Positions 1-6,387 are shown, numbered from the stretch's first letter. The stretch: DNA of 6,817 bases from an archaeon (GCA_016550485.1 JABXGV010000096.1:1-6817); one strand, 5' to 3'. Translations and numbers: made by a program. The notes: generated by a model not told the origin, from the letters alone.

Positions 1-1
1 C

Positions 2-1576
2 CGCGATGGCGCTCGTATAGAACGCAGCGGCGCTATTACTCTGAAACCTGGCACCCACAAACTACGAATTCCCGATCTGACACGCTTCCTTGACAAAGAG
101 AGCGTGCGAGTATCAGGGCGCGGACACGCTTCCATCCTTAGCTTCGATACGGTCGACTCTACAGTTGAAGTCAGTGGCTATGAAAAGCTTGACAGCCTCG
201 TGAAGCGAAAACAAGACCTTGAAAAGAAAAGGGCTGAAATCAATCAAACACTAGCCCGAATAGGGGCGCGAGAAAACTACTTCTCTCAAATATTGTCACA
301 CTCTGCAGCCGAGTTCTCGCGATGGATTCCCGCAGGCGAGTGCGCTGTCGACCAAGTCACCAGCCTTGACACCCTTACAACCACAAACCTGGCGAAACTG
401 GAAAAGGAACGAATCAAGGCTCAAACCGAGCTGAGGGCACTTGAAAAGGAAATCGCTATCGCTACTCGCGAAATCGAAAAATTCCGCCGCTCCGTTCAGC
501 AATACGAAGTGACTAACACCATCATCCTAAACATCGATGCCCAAAAAGCAGGAAAGGCACAATTCAATGTCACGTACTTTGTTCGACGTGCATCGTGGGC
601 ACCAACCTACGACATCGATTTGAAAGAGGACGCAGCAGATATCACAACGTTCACAGTCGTTATCAATAACAGCCTCGAAGACTGGGACAACGTCAAGCTC
701 ACCGTATCTACGGCAAGCAGCCGCCCCGCAGTCATCAGTGAGCCACACCCGCTCCTCCTACGGGTCTACACGCCAAGAGCAACAGGTCGCAGCGCCGCAT
801 CAGGTGCAAAGTTTAAGATGGATCGTCGTATAGCTACAGAAGAAGAGCGCCGAGAAGGGTATGTCGGGGGCGCAGCCGGTGAGGTGACTACAACAGCAAT
901 GGATCAGCCAACCGCTCCTCCACCGGAGATGGACCTGACGACAGCCACCGCTGTAGAAACAGGCGGCGTACACGTGTTCATCCTACCAGAAGCTGTGAAA
1001 GTACCCGCAGATGGAGAACCCCATGCCTTCCGCATCAGCCACACAAAACTTCCCGCTGAACGCAAGTACTTCTGGAATGCAGTAGACTTCGCGGAGGTCA
1101 TCGAAGTCACCCAAATCAAGAACGGAGATACCGTGTTACTCCCAGGAAGAGCCAAAGTCTACAGCGGAGAAGACTACATCGGCGAGTCAGTGCTAAAGGT
1201 TGTTGCGCCCCATGAGGAATTTGACGTCGGAACCCGATTCACCTATGATCTGAAAGTGGAGAAGAAGCTCGTAGAAAAAGGCGCCGAGAAAAGCGGCTTC
1301 ACTGGAGGAAAAGTTGCACGAGAATACAGCTATGAACTTGCTATCAAGAACTACCGAAAGAGCCCAAGCCCAATTAAGGTCATGGATCGAATTCCCCATA
1401 GCGATTCTGAAAAAATCAAGGTGGATGAGAAGAGAATTACTCCCAAACCAACGGAAACACGTCTCGGTATCCTGACTTGGGAGATTGATATTCCTGCCGG
1501 AGGAGAAGAGAAGATAACCTACGAGTACGAGGTGGAGTATCCCCGAGAAATACGGATTCATCCCCCGCTACCATAA
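2..1576 (+). CDS. MuiA-family protein, copy 1 (DUF4140/DUF4139), 5' partial
   Basis: The frame is open from base 2 to the TAA at 1574-1576, giving 524 residues. The start lies off the left edge; by alignment with the next gene only about 17 residues are missing, so the GTG at 104 is an internal valine. The visible N-terminus (RDGARIERSGAITLKPGTHK) is the DUF4140 domain. Two charged coiled-coil segments follow (fragment residues about 60-98 and 128-169), then a DUF4139 domain beginning at the NVTYFVRRASWAPTYDIDLK segment and interrupted by a Pro/Thr/Ala-rich linker (about 258-310). No signal peptide or membrane segment is visible, but the first residues are missing. The family is named after mucoidy inhibitor A, linked to exopolysaccharide phenotypes in bacteria; its biochemical role is unknown to me. 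The gene is a close paralogue of the next one and probably shares its transcript. Family assignment is secure; function is not. Confidence 0.88.
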   Translation, partial: RDGARIERSGAITLKPGTHKLRIPDLTRFLDKESVRVSGRGHASILSFDTVDSTVEVSGYEKLDSLVKRKQDLEKKRAEINQTLARIGARENYFSQILSHSAAEFSRWIPAGECAVDQVTSLDTLTTTNLAKLEKERIKAQTELRALEKEIAIATREIEKFRRSVQQYEVTNTIILNIDAQKAGKAQFNVTYFVRRASWAPTYDIDLKEDAADITTFTVVINNSLEDWDNVKLTVSTASSRPAVISEPHPLLLRVYTPRATGRSAASGAKFKMDRRIATEEERREGYVGGAAGEVTTTAMDQPTAPPPEMDLTTATAVETGGVHVFILPEAVKVPADGEPHAFRISHTKLPAERKYFWNAVDFAEVIEVTQIKNGDTVLLPGRAKVYSGEDYIGESVLKVVAPHEEFDVGTRFTYDLKVEKKLVEKGAEKSGFTGGKVAREYSYELAIKNYRKSPSPIKVMDRIPHSDSEKIKVDEKRITPKPTETRLGILTWEIDIPAGGEEKITYEYEVEYPREIRIHPPLP

Positions 1577-1600
1577 CAGGACAGGAAAGTAGAAAGAAAA

Positions 1601-1606
1601 GGTGAT
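1601..1606 (+). promoter_or_regulatory. Shine-Dalgarno GGTGAT of second MuiA gene
   Basis: AAAAGGTGAT matches the right half of the extended archaeal SD (GGAGGTGATC). The long open frame begins with a GTG at 1602 that lies inside this motif, so that GTG is an unlikely start. ATG 1611 leaves a 4-base spacer, close to the 3 bases seen after the same motif before rpoH; ATG 1608 is the alternative. Confidence 0.6.
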
Positions 1607-1610
1607 AATG

Positions 1611-3227
1611 ATGGAAAAACTACCAGAAATCGCAACTAAAATCAGTGCCGTCACTGTATATAGAGATGGTGCTCGCGTTGAGCGTAATGGTACAATCACG
1701 CTCGAACCAGGTGTCCACAGACTTCGTGTTCCTAAACTGACACAATTTCTGGATAAGGAAAGTGTTCGAGTTCAAGGTAGAGGTCATGCTTCAATCATAA
1801 GCTTCGATACGGTAGATACTACTGTAGAAGTAACTGGGTTCACCAAGCTAGATGACTTGGTCAAACGGAAAGAAGAATTGGAGAGGCAGAAGCAACAAAT
1901 TGAACGGGAGCTTTCACGCATATCTGAACGGGAGAAATACTTCATGCAAGTACTGGAAAAATCTGCGGTAGAGTTTTCCCGATGGATTCCCGCAGGTGAA
2001 AGTGATGTGGCTCAGATTTCTGCCCTGGAAACACTCACCACTAGTCAATTAAAGAAACTGGCGAAAACACGAGCGGGTATTCAAGACAAGCTCGAAGCAC
2101 AGCAAAAGGAATTAGCCATCGTGAAGCGGGAAATAACTAAGCTCCGCCGCACAGTCCAGCAATACGAAGTGACAAACACAATTTTGCTGAACGTGGAGGT
2201 TGAGAAGGCCGGAAAGTGCGACTTCAACATCACCTACTTTGTCAGACGGGCAGCTTGGATGCCTAGCTATGACATAGATCTAAAAGAAGTTGAAGCCCAA
2301 GTCACAATGTTTTCCGTGGTTCGGAACAATACTCTTGAAGACTGGGAGGATGTTCGCCTCACAGTATCCACGGCCTCGAGCCGCCCCGCAATAATTACAG
2401 AGCCACACCCCTACCTTCTCAGAGAATACGTTCCTCCACCTCCCGCAAAACCAACAGCTGGAGCGAGAAGAGCGCCAGCGAGAGAAAAGTCAGAGGATAC
2501 TGGAGCCGTAGACGATGAGGTTGATTTACTTTCCAAGGTTGCAGAAGAGGCTGCTCCCGCTGAGGTGCCGCCGCCCGTGATGGCACAAACGACGGCGACA
2601 GCGGTTGAGGTTGGCGGGGTCTTTGTCTTTGTGTTGCCAGAGCCGGTGAAGATTCCTGCAGATGGCGAGCCCCATCAATTCCGAACTAGCCAAACCAAAC
2701 TAGCTACTGAGCGTAAGTACTTCTGGAACGCTACCGATTTTGCCGAGGCAATTGAGGTGACCACCGTCGAAAACGGGGACTCCGTTATGCTTCCTGGTAA
2801 GGCAAAGGTCTATAGCGGCGAAGACTACCTAGGTGAAACAGTACTCAAAGTAATTGCGCCCCACGAGAAAGTGGATGTGGGAACTAGGTTCACCTATGAC
2901 CTCAAGGTCAAAAAGAAGCTAGTGGGTAAGGGTGCAGAGAAGAGTGGGTTGACCCGTGGAAAGGTGTCCCGTGAATATCGGTATGAGCTAGTTATTACAA
3001 GCTTCAGGAAAAAACTGAGTCTCATCAAGGTGATGGACCGCATACCTCACAGTGATTCTGAAATCATCAAGGTGGGAGACAGGAAAATTTCTCCTAAACC
3101 TGACAAGGATCAACTAGGTGTACTCACTTGGGACCTTGAAATCCCCGCTGAAGGTGAAGTGAAGATAGCCTATCGATTTGACGTTGAATTCCCGCGCGGT
3201 ACACAAATAGTACCCCCACTACCCTAA
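1611..3227 (+). CDS. MuiA-family protein, copy 2 (DUF4140/DUF4139)
   Basis: Complete 538-residue protein from ATG 1611, a usual length for MuiA proteins. Domains in order: DUF4140 (about 9-70, with AVTVYRDGARVERNG); coiled coil 77-116; a conserved EFSRWIPAGE motif at 121-130 shared with copy 1; second coiled coil about 144-185; DUF4139 from about 203 to the end, with FNITYFVRRAAWMPSYD and the LEDWEDVRLTVSTASSRPA segment. A disordered, Pro/Ala/Glu-rich linker at about 275-326 splits DUF4139. It has no signal peptide or membrane helix, so it is probably cytoplasmic or peripheral. Over the 92 aligned residues starting at QYEVTNTI I count 65 identities with copy 1, so this is a tandem duplication kept in full on both sides. 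The gap from copy 1 is 34 bases, which suggests one operon. Family members are tied to capsule or mucoidy phenotypes in bacteria; an archaeal role is not established. Confidence 0.9.
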   Translation: MEKLPEIATKISAVTVYRDGARVERNGTITLEPGVHRLRVPKLTQFLDKESVRVQGRGHASIISFDTVDTTVEVTGFTKLDDLVKRKEELERQKQQIERELSRISEREKYFMQVLEKSAVEFSRWIPAGESDVAQISALETLTTSQLKKLAKTRAGIQDKLEAQQKELAIVKREITKLRRTVQQYEVTNTILLNVEVEKAGKCDFNITYFVRRAAWMPSYDIDLKEVEAQVTMFSVVRNNTLEDWEDVRLTVSTASSRPAIITEPHPYLLREYVPPPPAKPTAGARRAPAREKSEDTGAVDDEVDLLSKVAEEAAPAEVPPPVMAQTTATAVEVGGVFVFVLPEPVKIPADGEPHQFRTSQTKLATERKYFWNATDFAEAIEVTTVENGDSVMLPGKAKVYSGEDYLGETVLKVIAPHEKVDVGTRFTYDLKVKKKLVGKGAEKSGLTRGKVSREYRYELVITSFRKKLSLIKVMDRIPHSDSEIIKVGDRKISPKPDKDQLGVLTWDLEIPAEGEVKIAYRFDVEFPRGTQIVPPLP

Positions 3228-3245
3228 CTGTATCTGACACAGAAA

Positions 3246-3250
3246 GGAGG
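3246..3250 (+). promoter_or_regulatory. Shine-Dalgarno GGAGG
   Basis: AAAGGAGGATATC is a strong SD core between the second MuiA gene and the 189-residue gene. The spacer to ATG 3265 is 14 bases, which is long. The in-frame ATA at 3256 would have ideal spacing but is a rare start codon, so ATG 3265 is kept. Confidence 0.6.
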
Positions 3251-3264
3251 ATATCATAAACCAA

Positions 3265-3834
3265 ATGGCTTCATCCAATCCTGCTAGTGTACCTAAACTA
3301 CAGTATTCCAGTAGAAGACACTACACTATCCAACCCCGTCCTCACCCTAGCGGAGGGGTTCTGCTAGTCACTGACGACGAAGGGAAACTAGCTTTTAGAA
3401 TAGTCCAGCGTTTACCACCAAAAGTTCGCTATCTTGTTTATGAGCTAGTGGCTGCTGAAATGAAGCCACTTGTAGTTAAGGCAATACCCGTAGGGGCTTC
3501 AAGGATTTACAGGTTATTTCAAGAAGGTAAGGAACTCCTTTCTCTTCTACACTCTTCTCAGGGTGTTTTCCCTCTTCGAGACGCTGAAAGAAAAACAATC
3601 GCCAAGTTCATTCACGCCACCCCTACTGTGGCGTTTCTTCGAACACCAACCTCTATGGTTGCCCAAATAATGTTTACAAGATATCCACCTCCCATCAGCT
3701 ATCGAATTCGATGTAGCGTTGCGGAGGGCAGGCAGTGGCTTCTAGCTGCCCTTCTATACAGTATCAGCCTAATAGAGCTTGTGTCAGCAGTTGCGTCGGC
3801 TTCTAGTAGGGAGGAACCCAAAGCCCCAAAATAA
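3265..3834 (+). CDS. Hypothetical protein, possible Tubby/LURP-one/scramblase-like barrel
   Basis: A 189-residue protein that I do not recognise with certainty. Residues 18-150 read as successive short beta strands with turns: YTIQPRPHPSGGVLLVTDDE, then KLAFRIVQRL, YLVYELVAAE, RIYRLFQEGKELL, VFPLRDAERKTIAKFIH. The repeated pattern of 'D..G.l.f.i' and 'y.l' resembles the Tubby C-terminal-like superfamily (LURP-one-related and phospholipid scramblase proteins), in which a 12-stranded barrel encloses a hydrophobic C-terminal helix. Here residues 157-178 (QWLLAALLYSISLIELVSAV) supply such a helix; it could instead be a single membrane anchor. The tail is charged (SREEPKAPK). The gene lies 37 bases after the second MuiA gene with a strong SD, so it is very likely co-transcribed. 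That it is a real gene is well supported; the fold assignment is inference from pattern only. Confidence 0.8.
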   Translation: MASSNPASVPKLQYSSRRHYTIQPRPHPSGGVLLVTDDEGKLAFRIVQRLPPKVRYLVYELVAAEMKPLVVKAIPVGASRIYRLFQEGKELLSLLHSSQGVFPLRDAERKTIAKFIHATPTVAFLRTPTSMVAQIMFTRYPPPISYRIRCSVAEGRQWLLAALLYSISLIELVSAVASASSREEPKAPK

Positions 3835-3875
3835 GTCACAACCTCCTCGGGGGATAAGAAAATTCGTCAAATCTA

Positions 3876-3881
3876 GAGGTG
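3876..3881 (+). promoter_or_regulatory. Shine-Dalgarno GAGGTG fixing a TTG start
   Basis: GAGGTG lies 7 bases before TTG 3889. No ATG fits the start of the hydrolase domain, so this SD decides the TTG start. Confidence 0.7.
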
Positions 3882-3888
3882 TGAGACA

Positions 3889-4656
3889 TTGCAGGTTACA
3901 GTTCTGGGCAGCTCATCTTTCTTCCCAAGTCTCCGCCGCAGCTGGACAAGCCTTTTCCTCAACCTTGGTGGAGGCGATGCTGTACTTGTTGACGCGGGTT
4001 CTTGGAGGCTAATGACATTCCGTGCTGATATTCTCCACACCAACCGAGTTTACATAACACACAATCACCCTGACCACACAGGATTTATAGGCGCCCTGGT
4101 CCGGCGGATGCGCCGCCAAAATCGCACCCGCCCTCTCACGATATTTTGTCCAACCGATACAGTTCAACGCCTCCACCACTTCATTCGTATCTTCAACCAC
4201 AACAAGATTCCCTTATTCGTTCAGATACACCCATTTACACCGGATATACCACGCACCATCGATCACCTCTCTTCTTCACAAACTGAAGTAAAGGCCGCCG
4301 CTGCTTGTCACACGACACTCACTGCGGCCTACGCCTTCTGCCAAGGCGATAAACGAATAATTATCTCTCCGGATACTGGTCCAAGGTGTCCTACACTTCT
4401 TACCCTCGCACGAGGCGCAAACGCCTGGTTTCATGACTGTACATTTGCCACTGGCAGGTTGCTGTCTATAAGAAAGGGGCATTCCACGCCACAAAATGCT
4501 GGTGGCGATGCAGCCCGTGCTAACGTAAAAGCCCTCATCCTTATCCACATCTCGGGTCTCCGCCTCCGAAACCCCCGAGCGATTGTGGCTGCAGCCCGCC
4601 TCCACTTTAACGGTGAAATCTACATCGCGAAAGATGGTATGTCCTTTAACTTCTAG
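3889..4656 (+). CDS. Metallo-beta-lactamase hydrolase, RNase Z-like without exosite
   Basis: A 255-residue MBL-fold protein starting at TTG 3889, where the family's first strand begins (QVTVLGSSSFFPSLRRSWTS). All metal-binding positions are visible: HNHPDH at 58-63, H141 in ACHTT, D162 in SPDTG, and H220 in LIHIS. Two RNase Z hallmarks are also present: a HEAT-like loop FHDCTF at 181-186 with Asp in place of Glu, and an HST loop GHST at 197-200. RNase Z removes 3' trailers from tRNA precursors with two zinc ions. The usual enzyme is near 300 residues and carries a protruding exosite arm that holds tRNA; the segment after the HNHPDH motif runs straight through with no such insertion. The protein may therefore act on another RNA or on a small phosphodiester substrate. 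It lies 54 bases downstream of the 189-residue gene, in the same orientation. The hydrolase call is firm; the substrate is unknown. Confidence 0.85.
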   Translation: MQVTVLGSSSFFPSLRRSWTSLFLNLGGGDAVLVDAGSWRLMTFRADILHTNRVYITHNHPDHTGFIGALVRRMRRQNRTRPLTIFCPTDTVQRLHHFIRIFNHNKIPLFVQIHPFTPDIPRTIDHLSSSQTEVKAAAACHTTLTAAYAFCQGDKRIIISPDTGPRCPTLLTLARGANAWFHDCTFATGRLLSIRKGHSTPQNAGGDAARANVKALILIHISGLRLRNPRAIVAAARLHFNGEIYIAKDGMSFNF

Positions 4657-4705
4657 ATTAGTGCTCCTTGGGTTGTGAGGGAAACTGTTAAGGCAGGAAG
4701 GGAAA

Positions 4706-4711
4706 GGGTGA
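4706..4711 (+). promoter_or_regulatory. Probable Shine-Dalgarno GGGTGA of the kinase gene
   Basis: AAAGGGTGAATC resembles the extended SD. It lies 12 bases before TTG 4724, a loose spacing. An in-frame TGA at 4709-4711 prevents any start further upstream, and no ATG lies before the kinase domain, so TTG 4724 is the best start. Confidence 0.5.
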
Positions 4712-4723
4712 ATCAGATCTAAA

Positions 4724-5704
4724 TTGTCTTCAGCACCTAACGATTCGTCATCAGCACCCAATGTTCTCTGTCTTGGAGAGATACTTGTAGATTTCATTGC
4801 AGACACACCAGGGTCATTAGCAACTGTTCCTAGTTTCCGTAAGTGTCCTGGTGGGGCACCAGCCAATGTTGCGGTAGGTGTGGCTCGCCTAGGAGTATCC
4901 TGCGGCTTCATCGGCAAAGTTGGTGATGACCAATTCGGAAGATTCCTCACAGAGACACTCCGCTCGAATGGCGTTAATACTCAAAGTGTACTCCCAACAT
5001 CTGAAGCACCCACAGCAATAGCCTTTGTTGCTCTCTCACCTGATAAGAAGCCTGACTTCTTCTTCTACCGCGACCCCTGTGCTGACCTTCTACTCGCTCC
5101 AAAGGATTTACCTCGCGACTGGCTAAAACAGACAAAAATACTTCATGTAGGTTCAGTGAGCCTCACACGTGAACCAAGCCGAGAGGCCACAAGGCAAGCG
5201 GCTGAGCTGGCAACTAAAAGCGGTGCCAGAGTGACTTTTGATCCAAATCTCCGAATTGATTTATGGAAAGGTGGTATCAAAGAGTGCAGACAAGAGGTTC
5301 TGCGCATTCTGCCCTTCACTGATTTCTTTCTACCTTCAATCGAGGAGCTGTTACTGCTTATGGAGACTCGGGATTCTCAGGAGGCTATTAACAATCTCTT
5401 AGAGCTAGGCCCGCGTGTAATATGCATCAAGATGGGATCTGATGGAATACTTGTTGTGGATGCATCTTCGAGTGGTGCTCCTGAGATGTTTGAGCAGGCT
5501 GCTTTTCCTGTTGATGTAATAGATACGACTGGTGCTGGAGATGCGTTTAACGCCGGTTTAATAACAGGGGTTGTCGAAGGGCTCCCATTGAAGGAAGCAG
5601 TAAAACAAGGAAATGCGGTAGCGGCTCTTGCAATAGCCAAAAAAGGTGCAATGACCGGGCTTCCTACTCGTCCTCAGTTAGAGGAGTTTCTTGATGCATT
5701 CTAG
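4724..5704 (+). CDS. PfkB-family sugar kinase, fructokinase-like
   Basis: A 326-residue ribokinase-fold enzyme, full length for the family. It would transfer phosphate from ATP to a sugar, most likely fructose to fructose 6-phosphate, in the cytoplasm. PfkB signature 1 is at 43-57 (GGAPANVAVGVARLG), followed by GFIGKVGDDQFG at 61-72. Signature 2 is DTTGAGDAF at 267-275, with D273 the expected catalytic base and the GAG turn forming the anion hole. FYRDPCAD at 114-121 and FDPNLR at 172-177 are typical of bacterial and plant fructokinases (ScrK type) rather than ADP-dependent archaeal sugar kinases. Residues 1-13 form a Ser/Pro/Asn extension ahead of the first strand (VLCLGEILVDF). The start is TTG. 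The gene lies 67 bases after the hydrolase and ends 11 bases before the convergent rpoH stop. Exact substrate is uncertain: 2-keto-3-deoxygluconate, ribose or nucleosides are alternatives in this family. Confidence 0.9.
   Translation: MSSAPNDSSSAPNVLCLGEILVDFIADTPGSLATVPSFRKCPGGAPANVAVGVARLGVSCGFIGKVGDDQFGRFLTETLRSNGVNTQSVLPTSEAPTAIAFVALSPDKKPDFFFYRDPCADLLLAPKDLPRDWLKQTKILHVGSVSLTREPSREATRQAAELATKSGARVTFDPNLRIDLWKGGIKECRQEVLRILPFTDFFLPSIEELLLLMETRDSQEAINNLLELGPRVICIKMGSDGILVVDASSSGAPEMFEQAAFPVDVIDTTGAGDAFNAGLITGVVEGLPLKEAVKQGNAVAALAIAKKGAMTGLPTRPQLEEFLDAF
4727..4763 (+). repeat. Short direct repeat encoding SSAPN twice
   Basis: Two 16-base copies at 4727-4742 and 4748-4763 match at 13 positions with a 21-base period. 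They encode SSAPN at kinase residues 2-6 and 9-13. The changes are synonymous, which suggests a small in-frame duplication that made the N-terminal extension. Confidence 0.6.
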
Positions 5705-5710
5705 TAGTGG

Positions 5711-5715
5711 AAAAA
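5711..5715 (-). terminator. Oligo-T terminator candidate of rpoH
   Basis: On the minus strand, the rpoH stop codon TAG is followed directly by TTTTT. Archaeal polymerases can terminate at T runs without a hairpin. Five Ts make a short, weak signal, but it sits in the 11-base gap between two convergent genes, where termination would be useful. Confidence 0.4.
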
Positions 5716-6270
5716 CTAGGCAATGCAGTATCGGTATATTTCATGGCGCCCTGCGGTTGGGGATTCTCGGACAATTCGGATGACGTCGCCAGGGCGTGCA
5801 CCGATAGCCTTTGCAGCAGGATCGCCTGCCTTAATCTTCGGGAGCTGAGTTCGACTGATGCCAAATTGGCTTTCCAACTCTTCGACCTCATCCTCAGGGA
5901 TAACATCGTGTTCTGGTACCATTACATGCATAAATAGGTCAATTGAGAGGAATCGTCTGTGAAGTAACTCCACATTCTGTTCCTTTGCTTCGCGACGGGC
6001 AGCGTAGGTATATCGTTCACCACCTATGAGGACAGCCCTAGTATATCCACCGTCCTCTTGTGCTTTTACCAAATTTCGTAGAATCTCGACTCCAATTACC
6101 TCCTTTCCAAGGAACACTCTGAGTAGCAGCGTCTCGTTCGACCTTGGTTTGGTCGACTTCGAATAAATGTCATGATAGTCTTCGTGTTCCTCGCCCTCTC
6201 CGGTCTTCTCGAATCCTCGCCTGTCGAGCAGTTTCAACGCGAATTTCATTTGTCTTTCTGATAATCTCAA
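5716..6270 (-). CDS. rpo5: RNA polymerase subunit Rpo5/RpoH with eukaryote-like Rpb5 N-terminal domain
   Basis: A 184-residue subunit of the archaeal RNA polymerase. Residues 117-184 are the conserved Rpb5 C-terminal assembly domain, with MVPEHDVIPEDEV, GISRTQLPKIKAGDPAAKAI and GDVIRIVRESPTAGRHEIYR. Usual archaeal RpoH is only this domain, about 80 residues. Here residues 1-116 form an extra domain that aligns in order with the eukaryotic Rpb5 jaw domain: ALKLLDRRGF (human CHDRGY region), EILRNLVKAQEDGGYTRAVL (human IKVYCQRMQ..NITRALIV), then ELLHRRFLSIDLFMH leading into VPEH just as human Rpb5 runs ELLINITEHELVPEH. That jaw contacts downstream DNA in eukaryotic polymerases. The start is TTG 6270, preceded by GGTGATC; ATG 6249 (residue 8) is an alternative that leaves the extra domain intact. 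A TATA-like box lies upstream and a T run follows the stop. No rpoB gene follows. Subunit identity is firm; equivalence of the N-terminal domain rests on my alignment from memory. Confidence 0.93.
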   Translation of the reverse strand: MRLSERQMKFALKLLDRRGFEKTGEGEEHEDYHDIYSKSTKPRSNETLLLRVFLGKEVIGVEILRNLVKAQEDGGYTRAVLIGGERYTYAARREAKEQNVELLHRRFLSIDLFMHVMVPEHDVIPEDEVEELESQFGISRTQLPKIKAGDPAAKAIGARPGDVIRIVRESPTAGRHEIYRYCIA

Positions 6271-6272
6271 TT

Positions 6273-6279
6273 GATCACC
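6273..6279 (-). promoter_or_regulatory. Shine-Dalgarno GGTGATC of rpoH
   Basis: On the minus strand GGTGATC lies 2 bases before TTG 6270. It matches seven bases of the extended SD GGAGGTGATC, placing the TTG at normal distance from the expected pairing. The internal ATG at 6249 has only a weak AGAAAG upstream, so TTG is favoured. Confidence 0.6.
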
Positions 6280-6333
6280 AATACATGTAGAAAAATATGT
6301 TTTACTGGCAACTTCGTTTCGTGATGGAAGCCG

Positions 6334-6341
6334 CTTATAAA
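6334..6341 (-). promoter_or_regulatory. TATA box candidate for rpoH
   Basis: Minus-strand TTTATAAG, preceded by GACGTAATG as a weak BRE-like element, fits an archaeal promoter. With the usual spacing of about 25 bases, transcription would start near 6310, leaving a leader of about 40 bases before TTG 6270. It sits in the 117-base gap (6271-6387) between rpoH and the CoA-transferase gene. That gap shows no other element I can support. Confidence 0.55.
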
Positions 6342-6387
6342 CATTACGTCATTTTCATCATCCATTAGCTTTTGGTGTGATAGCAAT

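Noticed and set aside
104..106. GTG at 104 as start of the first MuiA gene
   Set aside because: The frame is open to the window edge and its upstream translation matches the DUF4140 N-terminus of the second copy.
1193..1561. Minus-strand open frame of 122 codons within the first MuiA gene
   Set aside because: It lies antisense to strongly conserved DUF4139 coding sequence and resembles no family.
3841..3855. Possible hairpin CCTCC..GGGGG between the barrel-like gene and the hydrolase
   Set aside because: The loop would be about 2 bases and the pairing is imperfect; no T run follows, so it is not supported as a terminator.
3779..4012. Plus-strand open frame of 77 codons overlapping the barrel-like gene and the hydrolase
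   Set aside because: It is out of frame with both real genes, with no SD support or recognisable domain.
4276..4950. Minus-strand open frame of 224 codons across the hydrolase and kinase starts
   Set aside because: It overlaps two recognisable genes on the other strand, including conserved motifs, and its composition is not protein-like.
5707..5937. Plus-strand open frame of 76 codons after the kinase
   Set aside because: It is antisense to the conserved C-terminal domain of Rpo5.
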